The position numbers and the translations under genes are program-made. A stretch of 64,000 nt of DNA from Prorocentrum cordatum (lineage: Eukaryota; Sar; Dinophyceae; Prorocentrales; Prorocentraceae), in assembly GCA_963575745.1 (NCBI GenBank), contig CAUYUJ010003002.1, forward strand, positions 1,289,336 to 1,353,335, given 5' to 3'. A model generated the notes under the pieces. It made no database searches, had not been told where the DNA came from, and saw nothing but the letters and a program-made list of their open reading frames with translations. Shown in pieces: positions 10,801 to 23,200 of the stretch (position 1 is the stretch's first letter; every line of letters starts with the position of its first letter).

Positions 10801-13800
10801 CCCGAGTCAGTCAGTCAGTCAAGCCTGGCACGCAGACGGCGCATTGGCAATGTAAGAAATTATGCTTGCGACCGGAAACATCAACAATAGCCCCGGGCTC
10901 GGACCGGGCAGAGAACTTGCGGGCAGTGAGAGCGCTACGAATTCACCTGCAAACGTATCGGCGCCACGCGGGGGGGAGGGCGGAGGAGGGGAGGGGGCGG
11001 AGGAGGAAGGCACTCTGGGGGGCACAGCTGCTTGGGCCTCAGGTGGTCGAGACAATCTCGCCTGCGACGTCCTCGCATCTCCTGGCTCACAAAAACCCTA
11101 ATCCGACGAATTTCGCCGGACATGTCCTCGATGCCCTTGACTGAAGAGATCCAGATAGTCTAGCCTGGGAGATTGCAGCTCTGGGCATGCAGATGCCTTG
11201 ACCTGAGGTGGTCGAGACAATTTCGCCTGAGCCATCATGCCGTCTCAGTTCTCAGAGATGCCCTGACCTGGGGTGGCATGGCCGCAACTCTTGTCTCACA
11301 GATACCCTGACCTGAGGTGGTCCAGCCAGGTTCGTCTGGGACATCTGCTTGCACTCTAGGCTTAAACATACCCTGGCGCGCGGTGGTCCAACTAATCTGA
11401 CCTGACCTAGCCTGTATCCTTGCAACTCTGACCTGTGGTGGTTCAGCCACTTTCGCATTAGGCATCGACGTGTTCGGGGCTCGGAGATGCCACGACATCA
11501 CGAGGTCTGGCCCAGCCCAAGAAATCATTGCAAATCTGAGCTAACAGATGCCCTGACCACAGGGGTTTCTGGCTGGTCTACCCTGAAACATCCTCGCACC
11601 TCTGAGCTCGCATATGCCCTGGTCTGATGCGATCTAGCGAGTGTCGCATGATACGTCCTCGGAACTTTGGTTTCGAAGATGTCAGCTGCCATTGCCGAAA
11701 TTGGCCCGGCCAATATCGCCTGACACATCCCCGCAAGTCCTTGCCCCAAAATGCCCTGGCCTGACGTGGTCATGCCACTGCCGCCTGAAACATCCTCGCA
11801 ATTCTGGGCTCACAGATCACACGGCCCGAGGTCGTCGGGCTGGTTTGGCCTGAGACAGCCTCGCAATTATGGGCTCGGATATATCCTAACCTCAGGTGGT
11901 CAGGCTAGTTTGGTCGAGACGTGTTTGCATATCAAGGCTTGCACATGTCATGGCCTGAAGTGGTCCAACCATTGCCGCCTGAAACATCGCCGCCTGAAAC
12001 ATCCATGCCACGGCCAGAGGTGGCCCAGACGGTATCGCCTGACGCACACACGACCCGTTCGGCATGAGACAATCTCGAATTTATGAAACGGAGATGGCGG
12101 CCGAGAGATGATATAAGCGGCGGCGCCGAGACATCCTCGCAACTCCGGGTTCACTCAGCCATGCTCGCTTGAGATGTCCGCGAAACTTTGGAATCGGACA
12201 ATCCCAAAACCCATGTGGCCGAATCAATTTCGCAGGAGAGATCACTGCAGGTGTGGGGTCAGGTGGCACACCTAGTTTTGCCGGGGACATCCACGAAGAT
12301 CTGGATTCGGATATGTCCTGGCCTGACGTGCTCCTGGCGCCCTCGCCTGAAAAACCGTCGCAAATCAACAGGCAGCAATGCATCCTGAACAGCCAGAACA
12401 TGCATTCCAAGCAACGCAGTCAACATGCAGCAGCGCATGTAACAAAAAAACAGTTTCGCCTGAGACATCCTCGCAATGCGTTTTTTTGCAACGCGGGTTC
12501 CAAAATGTCACGCAGGAGGTGGTCCGACCAGTTTGGCCTGGGATCCTTAGGAGTGAGAAACAGTTTGGCCTGAGACGCCCTGGCCATTGAGACTGCATCG
12601 CAACTCCTGGGCGGCGATCTTTCGCCCTAAATGGTCCATCCAGGCTCGCCTGAGACATCCTCGCAACTTCGGGCATCCCATTGAATATTTCGGTCGGGAT
12701 TCTGCCAAATGCTCGGCGACCTAACGTACAGGACACACTTCTAGGACCGCGCGCACACACGGAAGCCAATATACCGCTCGCAACAATCGCCCTGCCTGTG
12801 GTGGGGATCAGCGCGCGCCCTGAATGCCCGGTTCCCCTGGCTATCAAAAGGAAAGATGCGGGGCAGCGGGGCTGTTACAGCTGAGCGCGCGGGAGAAGCA
12901 CACCGTGCACTCCGCGGACGATCTATCGAAATCGGCGAGAGGTCCAGCACAGAACGAGGCCGCTGGAGCCTCCTGGGGGCCTCTCGGGGCGGCAGGCTGG
13001 TATTGGCGGTTCGTGCTCCCCCTCACAGGCCCCTCGTGGGGCCGTCCTGAAGCCCGTGGATGCAATTTTGAAGCCTCTGGGGGGCCAGTTTGGGGCCTCT
13101 TTCGGGCCTCTTGGAACCTCTTGGAGCCTCCTGGGGGCCTCTCGGGGCGGCAGGCTGGAATTGGCGGTTCGTGCTCCCGCTCTTGGGCCCCTCGTGGGGC
13201 CGTCCTGCAGCCCGTGGATGCAATTTTGAAGCCTCTGGGGGGCCAGTTGGGAGCCTCTTTCGGGCCTCTTGGAACCTCTTGGAGCCTCCTGGGGGCCTCT
13301 TGGGGCGGCAGGCTGGAATTGGCGGTTCGTGCTCCCGCTCTTGGGCCCCTCTTGGGGCCGTCCGAGGCCCTTTTGGGCCGGCTTGGGCGCCCCTTACAAG
13401 GCCTCCTGCGGGCCCTCTTGGGCCGTCGTGGGGGCCTCCTGGATGCCTCTGGGGGCAGGAGGCTGGTGTTGTCGGCTCGTGTTCCCCCTCGTGGTCCCCT
13501 CTTGGGGCCGTCCCGAGGCCCTCTTGGTCTTGGGCGCCTCTTGGGCCATTTGGGGGCCGCCAGCGGTCTCGGGGGCCCGCACGCGTGCCTCCTCCTCCTC
13601 CTCCTCCTCCATCCTCCTCCTCCTCCTCCTCCTCCCTCCTCCTCCTCCTCCTCCTCCTCCTCCTCCTCCTCCTCCTCCTCTCCTCCTCCTCCTCCTCCTC
13701 CTCCTCCTCCTCCTCCTCCTCCTCCTCCTCCCCCCCTCCTCCAACTCCCCCTCCTCCTCCACTCCCCCTCCTCCTCCTCCTCCTCCCCCCCCTCCTCCTC

Positions 13801-16800
13801 CTCCGCCTCCTCTTCCCTCCTCCCCTCCTCCTCCTCCTCCTCCTCCTCCTCCTCCTCCTCCCTCTCATCCTCCTCCTCCTCCCTCTCCTCCTCCTGCTCC
13901 TCCTCTTCCTCTTGGGGCTCCTCTGGAACGCCCTTGGGCAAACTTTGGGGCCTCTCGGGCCGTCTTGGGAGGTTTGGGGGTGCTCTCTGGCGATCTTGGA
14001 CACTAGGGAACGCGGAGGAGCGAGAACACGAACATCGGTGACAACCGTTTGGGACATCCATCTGTGTTGCCTCTTGCTGCCGTTTGCCCATCCCGCCACC
14101 GTGCATGGGTTGTGGGTTAGAGGCGTCTTGGAAGTGTGTTGGGATATCGGGGGAAGAATATCGGGGACCTACTGGATACAAGTTTGACGTCTCTGGGGGG
14201 AAGGTTTGGCGCATCGTGGGGGTATTTTTCGAGCCTCTTGGAACCTCTCGCGGGTCCTTGGAGCCTCCCGGGGGCCTCTTGAAGCGGAAGGCTGGTATTG
14301 TCGGTTCGTGTTCCTGCTCTTGGGCCCCTCTTGGATCCTTTATTAGGCCCTCATGGGCCGTCTTGGACGCCCCTTGGGGCCTTGAGGCCTCTTGGAGGCC
14401 TCTTGGGTCCTGTTCGGGCGACGTTGGAAGCTTTTTGGGCAGTCTTGAAGTGCCAGAAGCCCGAAAGCGCCAGGACGTGGAAAGCATTGGGAACAAGCAT
14501 TGGGAGTGAAGGACGTTGGTCTCTTGGGGCCCTCTTTGGAAGTCCTCTTGGTCTCTTTGGAATGAAGGACGTTGATCTCTTGGAGCCCTCTTTGGAATGA
14601 AGGACGTTGGTCTCTTGGAGCGCTCTTGGGCCATCACCAAGCCCTTGCAAACGAGGTGCTAGTAAACGGAGAAACTCAGGGTTCTCTACGAGCGAGTACA
14701 GGGCGACAGGGCATTTACCTCGCACTAGTGCGTGAAAAAACGGGACGGCAAAATCGTCGACACATCATCGTAACTCTGGGCGGGGGGGATTGCCTCGCAC
14801 TTGTGCGCGGCAAATCAGTTTCTCGGAGGCACAATTGTCAACGCACTCGAAGCTACCACCCCGTTTACAAGCACTCCGTTTGCTGGGGCTTGGCATCATG
14901 GGGCCATCTTGGCGGCTCGGTGCGCTCCTGGGCCGTCTTGGCGGTCTCTGGGCGTCTGCGGCGGGCGCCGAATAGGGCGGTGTAGGAGCAGGGGACGCCG
15001 TTTAGCGTTCAGAAAGGCCCGCAGGCGCCGGGGGCGAAAATGCGGTGCGGCGGGGGGACGGGTGAAAAAAAGGGGGCCCAAGGGCCTGGGGACACCGCCG
15101 CCGGTTATTAGATTTTAAATACGCGACGAACGGAGGTCGCGAACCTCAGCTCGTCGGCAACTCTGATAGCCCAGCCGCCTCGAACTGATCGAGATCGTCC
15201 GCAGTGCAAGCGTCCATCGCGTCGGTAGGTATCTGCACCAGCACAGAGAAGCACCAATGCACAAACATACCATGTCAAAGTACCTGCCATTGGGACGCCG
15301 TTGACAACTCCTCTCCAACCGATCTCTGGGATACGAGCCATGCGCCGTGCAACGCACAGGCCCCCATAATGCAACCTTCACAGAGGCGATGCGCGTTACC
15401 AATGTTCGGTTCGTAGCCGCAGTCAGACTTTAGCCAAACCCGAGCAGATCGACACTGACATGCATTCACTACTCTAGCTGACCAAGATCGTCATGAACGA
15501 TTAGGCATGTGCAACTCCAGCACGGACTGATCTGCGATCCCATCACTTAGAGATTGCAGTTCCCAAAGATGGTATGGTGGTAATCGTATCAGTAGGCAAG
15601 GCCAACAAGCCAGCGGCCTTCATCGCCAACGAGACTGTGACTTTGAAGGCAGAGCTGGGCGAGCATAATTTTCTGGAGGTCGCATATGGACATGAACAGG
15701 TTTGTGTCGATGTCTGTGCCGATGCTCATGTCCGCGCAGCCAAGTAGGTCGAGGGGTGTCGAGCCATTTCCCTAGCCACAATCGGGCGCCGAGAGTGTCA
15801 TAACCGGCCATCTTCCGATACGACTCAACTCATCCAAGGTCGTTGGGTCGGCGAAGACATGTGCATTAAAGAAGACACCCACTGACTATCGTGCATCATG
15901 TTGAAGCCTGGCCCATTCTCGCGCTTGACTGCGTTGAAACAAGGCTGAACGCCTGCTCTCCCAGGACTCGGGTCCCGTGTCTATTTCCTGTTGCTGCTTC
16001 CCTCCGTTCCCGTTGCCCGCCTTGGTTTTGTCAACCAGCTTCTGCGCCAGCCTGCGTCTTCAAATGCCCCTGATTGGGCATTCCTCAGCTTGAGCTTGCC
16101 TCCTGCGATGCAGCACAGCTGAGTGATGGCCTGCTCCACCTCCTGCTTGCTCAAAGTGTGCACCGTAGGAGGAGGAGGAGGAGGAGGAGGAGGAGGAGGA
16201 GGAGGAGGAGGAGGTGGAGGAGGAGGAGGAGGAGGAGGAGGAAGCGGAGGAGGAAGAGGAGGAGGAGGAGGAGGAACTGGCCCCGAATGACACCTCTGCC
16301 CCAAACGGCGGCTCCTGTGGGAATCCCTGGTATAGCCAGGATGCCGGGATCGGGGATCGGGGGGTGACATTCCCGCGCCTTCGAGGCTGGCGCTCAGTCG
16401 TGGCCCCCCCCCAAAAAGGCACCAACCCCAAACAGACTCTAACTTATCCCACCCCTAAACAAACTCGATTCGGCCTAGACAGACCAACCCGAAACGTCCT
16501 TAAGATGGGCAAGACAAAATCGATTACAGCCATAGGCCCTCAGAAACGGATGGAGATCCTCACGATCGGCATCGAGGTCAGGCGACGCCAAGCACATGGG
16601 CAGGAATCTGTTTCACACGCGGCGCCCCCAGTTGGGTTGGGGCAAGACGGCCTCGCCCCTGGTCGTGGTCGGGGTGGTGGGCGTCGCCTCAGGTTGCGAT
16701 CGGCCCCTCCGGCAGGGCCAGCCTTCCATCCCGAGTCCTTCTGTCGCGGCCCCCTGGGGGATCCCGAAACCGTGTGGTGACAGACCGTGCGGTGACCTCG

Positions 16801-19800
16801 CAGCCCCAAGAGAACGCACCGCACGCTCCGTCACCGCACGGCATTGGGACCCCAGAGGCCCCTGTCGCCCGAGACATCCTCGGAGAGGGACTCGAGCCCC
16901 AAGACCGTGCGGTGACCCCGCACCCCCCCCCCCTTCGGCTCACCACACGGCTCCCCCCCCCGGCCCACCACACAGTGTGGTCACCACACCCTCTGCGGGG
17001 GGCTCCCCGGTGGGCCTTGCGAGGGCCCCCCGAGGCCGAGAACGGCCGAAGGCCTGCCGCCGTGCTCGGGTTGTCCCCCCGCCCACGGCGCGAGGAGGCG
17101 GGGGGCGCATCGGCATCGGACCGTCCCAGGCCCCCTCGGGCAGTGAAAAAATCACGGCGAGAGGTTTTTCGCTATTCTCGGCCTCCAGGGGCCCTCGCTG
17201 GGCCTCGGGACTGTCAAAAAACGACTCAGGATGAGACACCGGTCCACGGGAAGGGGTCCAGGCTCCTCGGGCTCCTGGGGGTCCAGACCCCCGACGTCGC
17301 ATTAGCTCACTAGGGGAACGAAGAATGACATAAACTTACAAGATCTGAGGTCATTCTTCGCTCCCCTATTCACAGCGTCGACCCCCAGAGGTCTGGACCC
17401 TGTCCCCGGGGCCCGGCTTCTCATCCCGAGGCGCTGTTTGACGCTCCTGGGGCCCGGGAAGGATCCCCGGAGCAGGAACATGGCGAAGCGCGCCTCCCGT
17501 CGTGATTTGTTCACAGAGCCAGGGGGATCTGGGTGTGGCACACCGGGATCGAGCCGGACGGAGCCGACCAGGATCGATTCCAACCCAAGCAAGTCGGCTC
17601 GGAATGGGCCCCGCGAGGCCCGGCGGAAGGTCCAGCACGTCCGCGCAGCTCTCGCCGTTGTCGGGGCGGTAGCTGTAGCGGCCCACCTTGCGCTCCTCCT
17701 CGTGGACCTCGGGCGCGGTGTGCGGGGGAGAGCTCCCCCGCGCCTCCTCCTCTGTCCTCGCTCCCCTCTCTGCTTCCCTGCCTGCTCTTCTCATCGCTCT
17801 CTCTCTCTCTCTCTCTCTCCCACGCCTCCCTTCTCCACCTCCCCCTTCACGCCGTCTTGACTCCCCCACCTCCTCCTCCTCCTCCTCCTCCTCCTCCTCC
17901 ACCTCCTCCTCCTCCTCCTCCTCCTCCTGTGCCTCCTCCTCCTCCTCCCCCTCCTCCTCCTCCTCCTCCTCCTCCTCCCCCTCCTCCAACTCCCCCTCCT
18001 CCTCCAACTCCCCCTCCTCCTCCTCCTCCTCCTCCTCCCCCTCCTCCCCCTCCTCCCCTCCTCCCTCCTCCTCCTCCTCCTCCTCCTCCTCCTCCTCCTC
18101 CTCCTCCTCCTCATCGTCCTGCGGGGCGGGCGCTGACGGGGGGGGGGGGGCGTCCCTGGCGACCGAAGGGCATCACGTCATCGTTGTCGACCACCGCCGA
18201 CATTGCCGCCATCATCACCCAAGCACCCTCGTCATCAACACGCGGACACCAGCATCAAAATCGGCGTTATCAACATCGGCGCCGCCACTGGCCTTTCCAT
18301 CGTCAATTGTCGTCATCGCCACCACCATCGCTACTACTATCATCGTCCTTGCCGCCCCTGTCATGTCACCATGATACCACGCCCGCCCGAGCCTCCGACC
18401 CGCGTTGAGGTGCCTGCGCACCAACGCGGCCTTTGAGACGCGCTGGGAAGTTGCCATCGGTGCAGTCATCGCAATTGCCGCCGCAGGAGCTTTGCAAAAC
18501 AAGTTGCGGGTGGGAAGGTGAGATGATTGCGCGAGCAGTGGAGTTCACAACTTGAGGGGGTTCAAACGAGCTGCACCACATAGGTTACGCAACATAGCTT
18601 ACACCACATAGCTTACACCACATAGCTTGCTCCACAACACTTGCACCCAGTAGGTCCTCAGACGTAGACCACACAACATAGCGTGCAACACATTGATTGC
18701 TCCACATGGCTTGCACTGCATAGCCTAATCGTACAACACACCTTGCACCGCGTACATTGCACTACGTGGCTTGCACCATACAGCGCACACCATATAGCCT
18801 GTACTCGTAATGCACACCGCAGCATGCACCACGCAGCTTGCACCACATAGCTTGCACCGCATAGCTTGCACCGCATGGCTTGCACCACGTACGATGCACC
18901 ACGCAGCTTCGTAGCTTGCACCATATAGCTTACACCACGTAGCGTGCACCGCGCAGGATGCAAGCCGCCGCGTGCACACCATAGCTTGCACCACACGGCT
19001 TGCACCGCATGGCTTGCGCCAGGCAGGCTGCACTGCGCAGGTGTCACCACACAGCTCGCACCAAAAAGCTTGCATCAGATGACTGCGACGCACAGCTTGC
19101 ACCTCCACGCTGCAAAACATTCGAATTGGGGCCCCCTGCTGGCTAACATGCTTCAAACTAACTTCCGCGGTCTCGCCTCTTAGGGCCTGGGAGAACCCCA
19201 GGCGGCCCACGAGGCCTTCAAGGTAGCCCCAGGATTGCCCCAAGGCAACACCTAGATGGCACACGCGGGCCCCAAGACGGCCCTAGAGAGCCCTGAGACG
19301 GTCCTTAAGAGCCCTAAGAGGTCACCAGCCCTAAGAGGTCACCAAGCGTTAGGAGGCACGAGGGCACCCCAAACTGGCCCAGGAAAGCTCCAAGGTGACC
19401 AAGGAGGTCCCCAAGTAAACCCACACCGATCGAACACATACGGCTGCAATGGCAAATGGCACAAACACTGCGCTCACGATGATACGGGCAAGCATCGCGA
19501 TTGCGATGGCGATGTTCGGCTCACGCAACATATGATGTTTGACATGCACTGCACATGACAGTATGGCCGTGAATGACCGCCAGCTCGCGACGTCGAAGCA
19601 CCAGTCGTGACGTACTGCCCTGCCTTTGTTGCTTGCGAAGCGACTGCACTCACAAAGGCACAAGCACAAGAGACAGCCGCTACGATCGTACCTTCGAGAG
19701 GAGGCCAGGATCTTGGAAATTGCCCAAGTCCCGTTCGCGGATCTGCGGGTCCGTGTGCACGACCTCCACCTGCACGGCAACGGATGGGCGGGCGGGCTGC

Positions 19801-20201
19801 GCAACGTGACTCCAATCTCAAGACCTGGCGCTTGCCGTGCCCGTGGCGGCGGCCCTGGCGACACGGTACCCCGTGGACGGTGATAGCGTGGCGCTCGGCT
19901 TCGCGGGACCGGGGGGCCAGGAACAGCACAGAGCGGTAAGGCTTCTGAACGGGGGCGTGCTTGGCGTGTGGCGCTGAGGCGTTGTGGGCCAGAGGCGGCG
20001 GTGCGACACACCCAGAAAAGGCTCCTGCCTGGGAACGTGGTGAGACTGGCCACGGCGATGTATACTGCGAACGAGAAGCGGAGGGATATATGAATACTGG
20101 TACACGTAGAGCCAATCCTCGGTAAACGATCCTTGCGAATGAACCGGACGCGCCGCCGAGATTGAACTGGCCTGGACGATCCCTCTCTCTCTATACCTAT
20201 T

Positions 20202-20233
<32 letters not shown>

Positions 20234-23200
20234 CGAACAACACGCTTGTGCTGACACGCACGATTCGGCAAAAGCGACGTGGACCTGACCACGCTGGCCC
20301 GACTGCTCGTGCCGACCTCCTCCTCATCCTCTTACTTCCCATTCCCACACCGCCACGACTTTCTCAGTATTTATCCTCATGTCCTCCTATTATTTGTTCC
20401 TCCTCATCCTCCATCTTCCTTCTCCTCGACTTCCTCCTGCCCCTGTGCCCCCTCCTCCGCCGACTTCGCACCCTAGTCGTCGTCAACATCCCCCTCTTCC
20501 TCCATCATCCTGTCCCGCGTCCACCTTGTCCTCCGCCCCTTCTACTTTACCTCCACCTTCACCCCTGCCGCCTTCTCCGCTCTCCTCCTCCTTCTCCTCC
20601 TATCTCCCTCTCCTTCTCGCCAAGCTCCCTCCTCCTCGCCCCCGCGCCTCCAGCTGACACGTCGCTGCAACTTATCGGGCATGCTATGACACGACCGCGA
20701 CTCATGGGGAAGGCAGTCCTTGGCTTCGGCCCTGATGTTGGGACTCTGGGCATGCTCGCGCAGCCAGAACAATGGGGTGTCCTGAGATGCTTCCGCCACC
20801 CCGCCAGCACGTGGTACGAGAGGTCCTTGTTCCAACAATGGGGTGGATGCGGAATCTTGGCCATGATCTCTCGTGCCCACGAGTGTACCGACACTGGCGC
20901 GCTCCAGAAAAAGGACGTCGCCTTCGAGGAGGAAGGCGGCTGGTCGGAAGGCGGACCTCAAACGAGGAGGGCGCCTCCGCCTGTGGACGCCTGCGGAGGG
21001 CCCGCGCACGCCCGCGGAAAGAAAGTACACGCCCCCGAGAGATGGCCCGCTTAAGCCCCGCGGTCACAAACCACACGCCCCCGAGAGATGGCCGGGCTGC
21101 GTGCTTCACGGCTGCCAGAACCCGCCAGGCGGAGTGCGCTCGTCTTGGCACGCGGCCACGCGCGGCCAAGCTGCAGCGCGCCGCGGGGCGGCGCGTGGCC
21201 AAGCCCTTTCAGGACGGGGCAGGGCCCCCGCTGCATCGCAGGGTGCTGGAGCTTCCGGCGTGTCGGGCACTCGGCTGCCTCTCTGAGCGGGCATTCGGCG
21301 GCGCGCACGGGGGGGCACAGTCAACCCGTCTTGTAGGGATGCGCGATGAGGACGCAGGGGCCTTGGACGCCCATTTCGGAGCTTTTCGAGCGGGGCGCGG
21401 CCAACGAAAGGGGCCAAGGACGGACCGAGGAGGCAAGGATGCAAAGGTACCCTTCGGAAGCTTGTCCATCCTTATTGTGCGGGTTGACTCTAGGCGGAGA
21501 GGGGGAAGGCTTCTCCGAAGGAGGCTGCTTCTGAAAGGCGCGGGCCTTGTCTGTAGATGTCGGGCCGTCGCCTTCTCAGAAGCAGCCTCCTTCTAAGAGG
21601 CCTCCCACCCTCCCCCTACCTTTATGTCGGGCCTGTCCCCCTACAAGGGGATTTTCGACGAAAAATAAAAGATACACCAGAAGTACCCCAAAAAGGTCAA
21701 AACATACTCCAAAAATAATCCCCAGACTATTTTTGGACTATTTTTTGACTATGTCTGGGGTATCTGTGATTTTTCGTCGAAAATCCCCCTGTAGGGGGGC
21801 AGGCCCGACCTAACCCTACCTCCATGTCGCGCCGCCGAGGCATAACTGAGTGCCTGATGTCGCACTGTGATGCGACCGTGGCCCCATTTCCAATTGCGCC
21901 ATGACTCGTGTTGCTCGTCATTGAACCTCGGCATTTGAGCAGGGACCACCGTCCCGGCATTCCTATAGTCCTACCACGAAATGCTCTCATAACCCAAAAA
22001 TGTTCGAAAAACAAAAACAACGTTCTTAAAACACGAACCCGATGTGTTAAAACAAGACAGACTCAACCAGAAATGTTCTAAGAACATTTCGCGGGAACCA
22101 CAGAAGGTTCTTAGAACATTGTTTGGTTGGGGCTATAGGCGAGCCAGGACGCTTCGACACTGCTTGATCGGTATGGGACGCGAAAGCCGGCCGTGGCCGC
22201 ATGCATTGGGCTTGGCTCGCCCAAGCCCAAGCGATTTTCGAAGCGCGCGAGACCTGCGCGAACGAGCGGGGGGGCGCTCGTGCGGCGCCGGCGCCGGACG
22301 CCCGCAAGCTCGCTGGCTTCTCATGCCGTGCCCGCACACCTGCGCTCAGGGGCTTCTGCGTAGCGTGTCGCGCTGGCGGCCCCAGCGACGCGCCCTGCCT
22401 CTCAGGCGGATGGCATATCGCTCCGCGTCGCGGGAGGCGGGGGAAAGCTCGGGACGCTGATCCATGCGGCCTGGGCCGAGCTCAGCGCGTCGCGCCGAGG
22501 CGTGGTGGGCCAGAACAGGTCGGGAGACGCGCCGAGCAAACGTTGGCCGTACGCCTGCAGGAGCCGAGCTTGGCGCCTCGCTCTGGGCCGGGCGATATCA
22601 TGTCCCCGAGCGCGTCTCCGACTATTGGCACGTATGGCCACACGTGGTACGTGACGATTTGCTTCAGATGCACCCTCCCGAGAGCAGAGTGGACCCCCTC
22701 GAGACCGGCATGCTGATGTGAGGCAGGGATTGTGGACCCAAGGTGTGCTCGGGCAGTGGTGCGTCCTGAATCTGTCATGCGGCCTTCGTTTCACTCCGTT
22801 GCACACTTTATCGCGCCCGTTCCAGACGCCCTGATTTCTTTGTATCTGTGGAGCGACTCGGAGGGCCAGTGGAGTGACACTTCGAAAAATAAGCAGGTTC
22901 AGACCTGCACCTGTCTTCCTGAACCGACATGGTACGCCTGGTCTGTGGTGCACTTGTCTGATGGTGTGTCTCCGCTGCGGGACCGCGTCGGACCTCTTCC
23001 CATATCGCAGGCTGTCGATCGGGCCGGTCGTTGAGCCCTTTCACAAGGGCTTGGCCGAGGCCCCATGCACCTCGTTTGCTCTCCCAGTGGTATCGACGCG
23101 CCAGTTCGCAACGAGGGGAACCTGTGGAGCCCGCGCCTGGCCCTTAAGGGATGGCCATCCGCGCGCCAACTTGGTACCGCACCTTGGAAGCCAGGCCAGT

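Noticed and set aside
15108-15374. Small membrane protein gene on the minus strand
   Set aside because: An 88-codon frame with one hydrophobic segment inside an intron, without family, splice or codon support. Noted only in the region entry.
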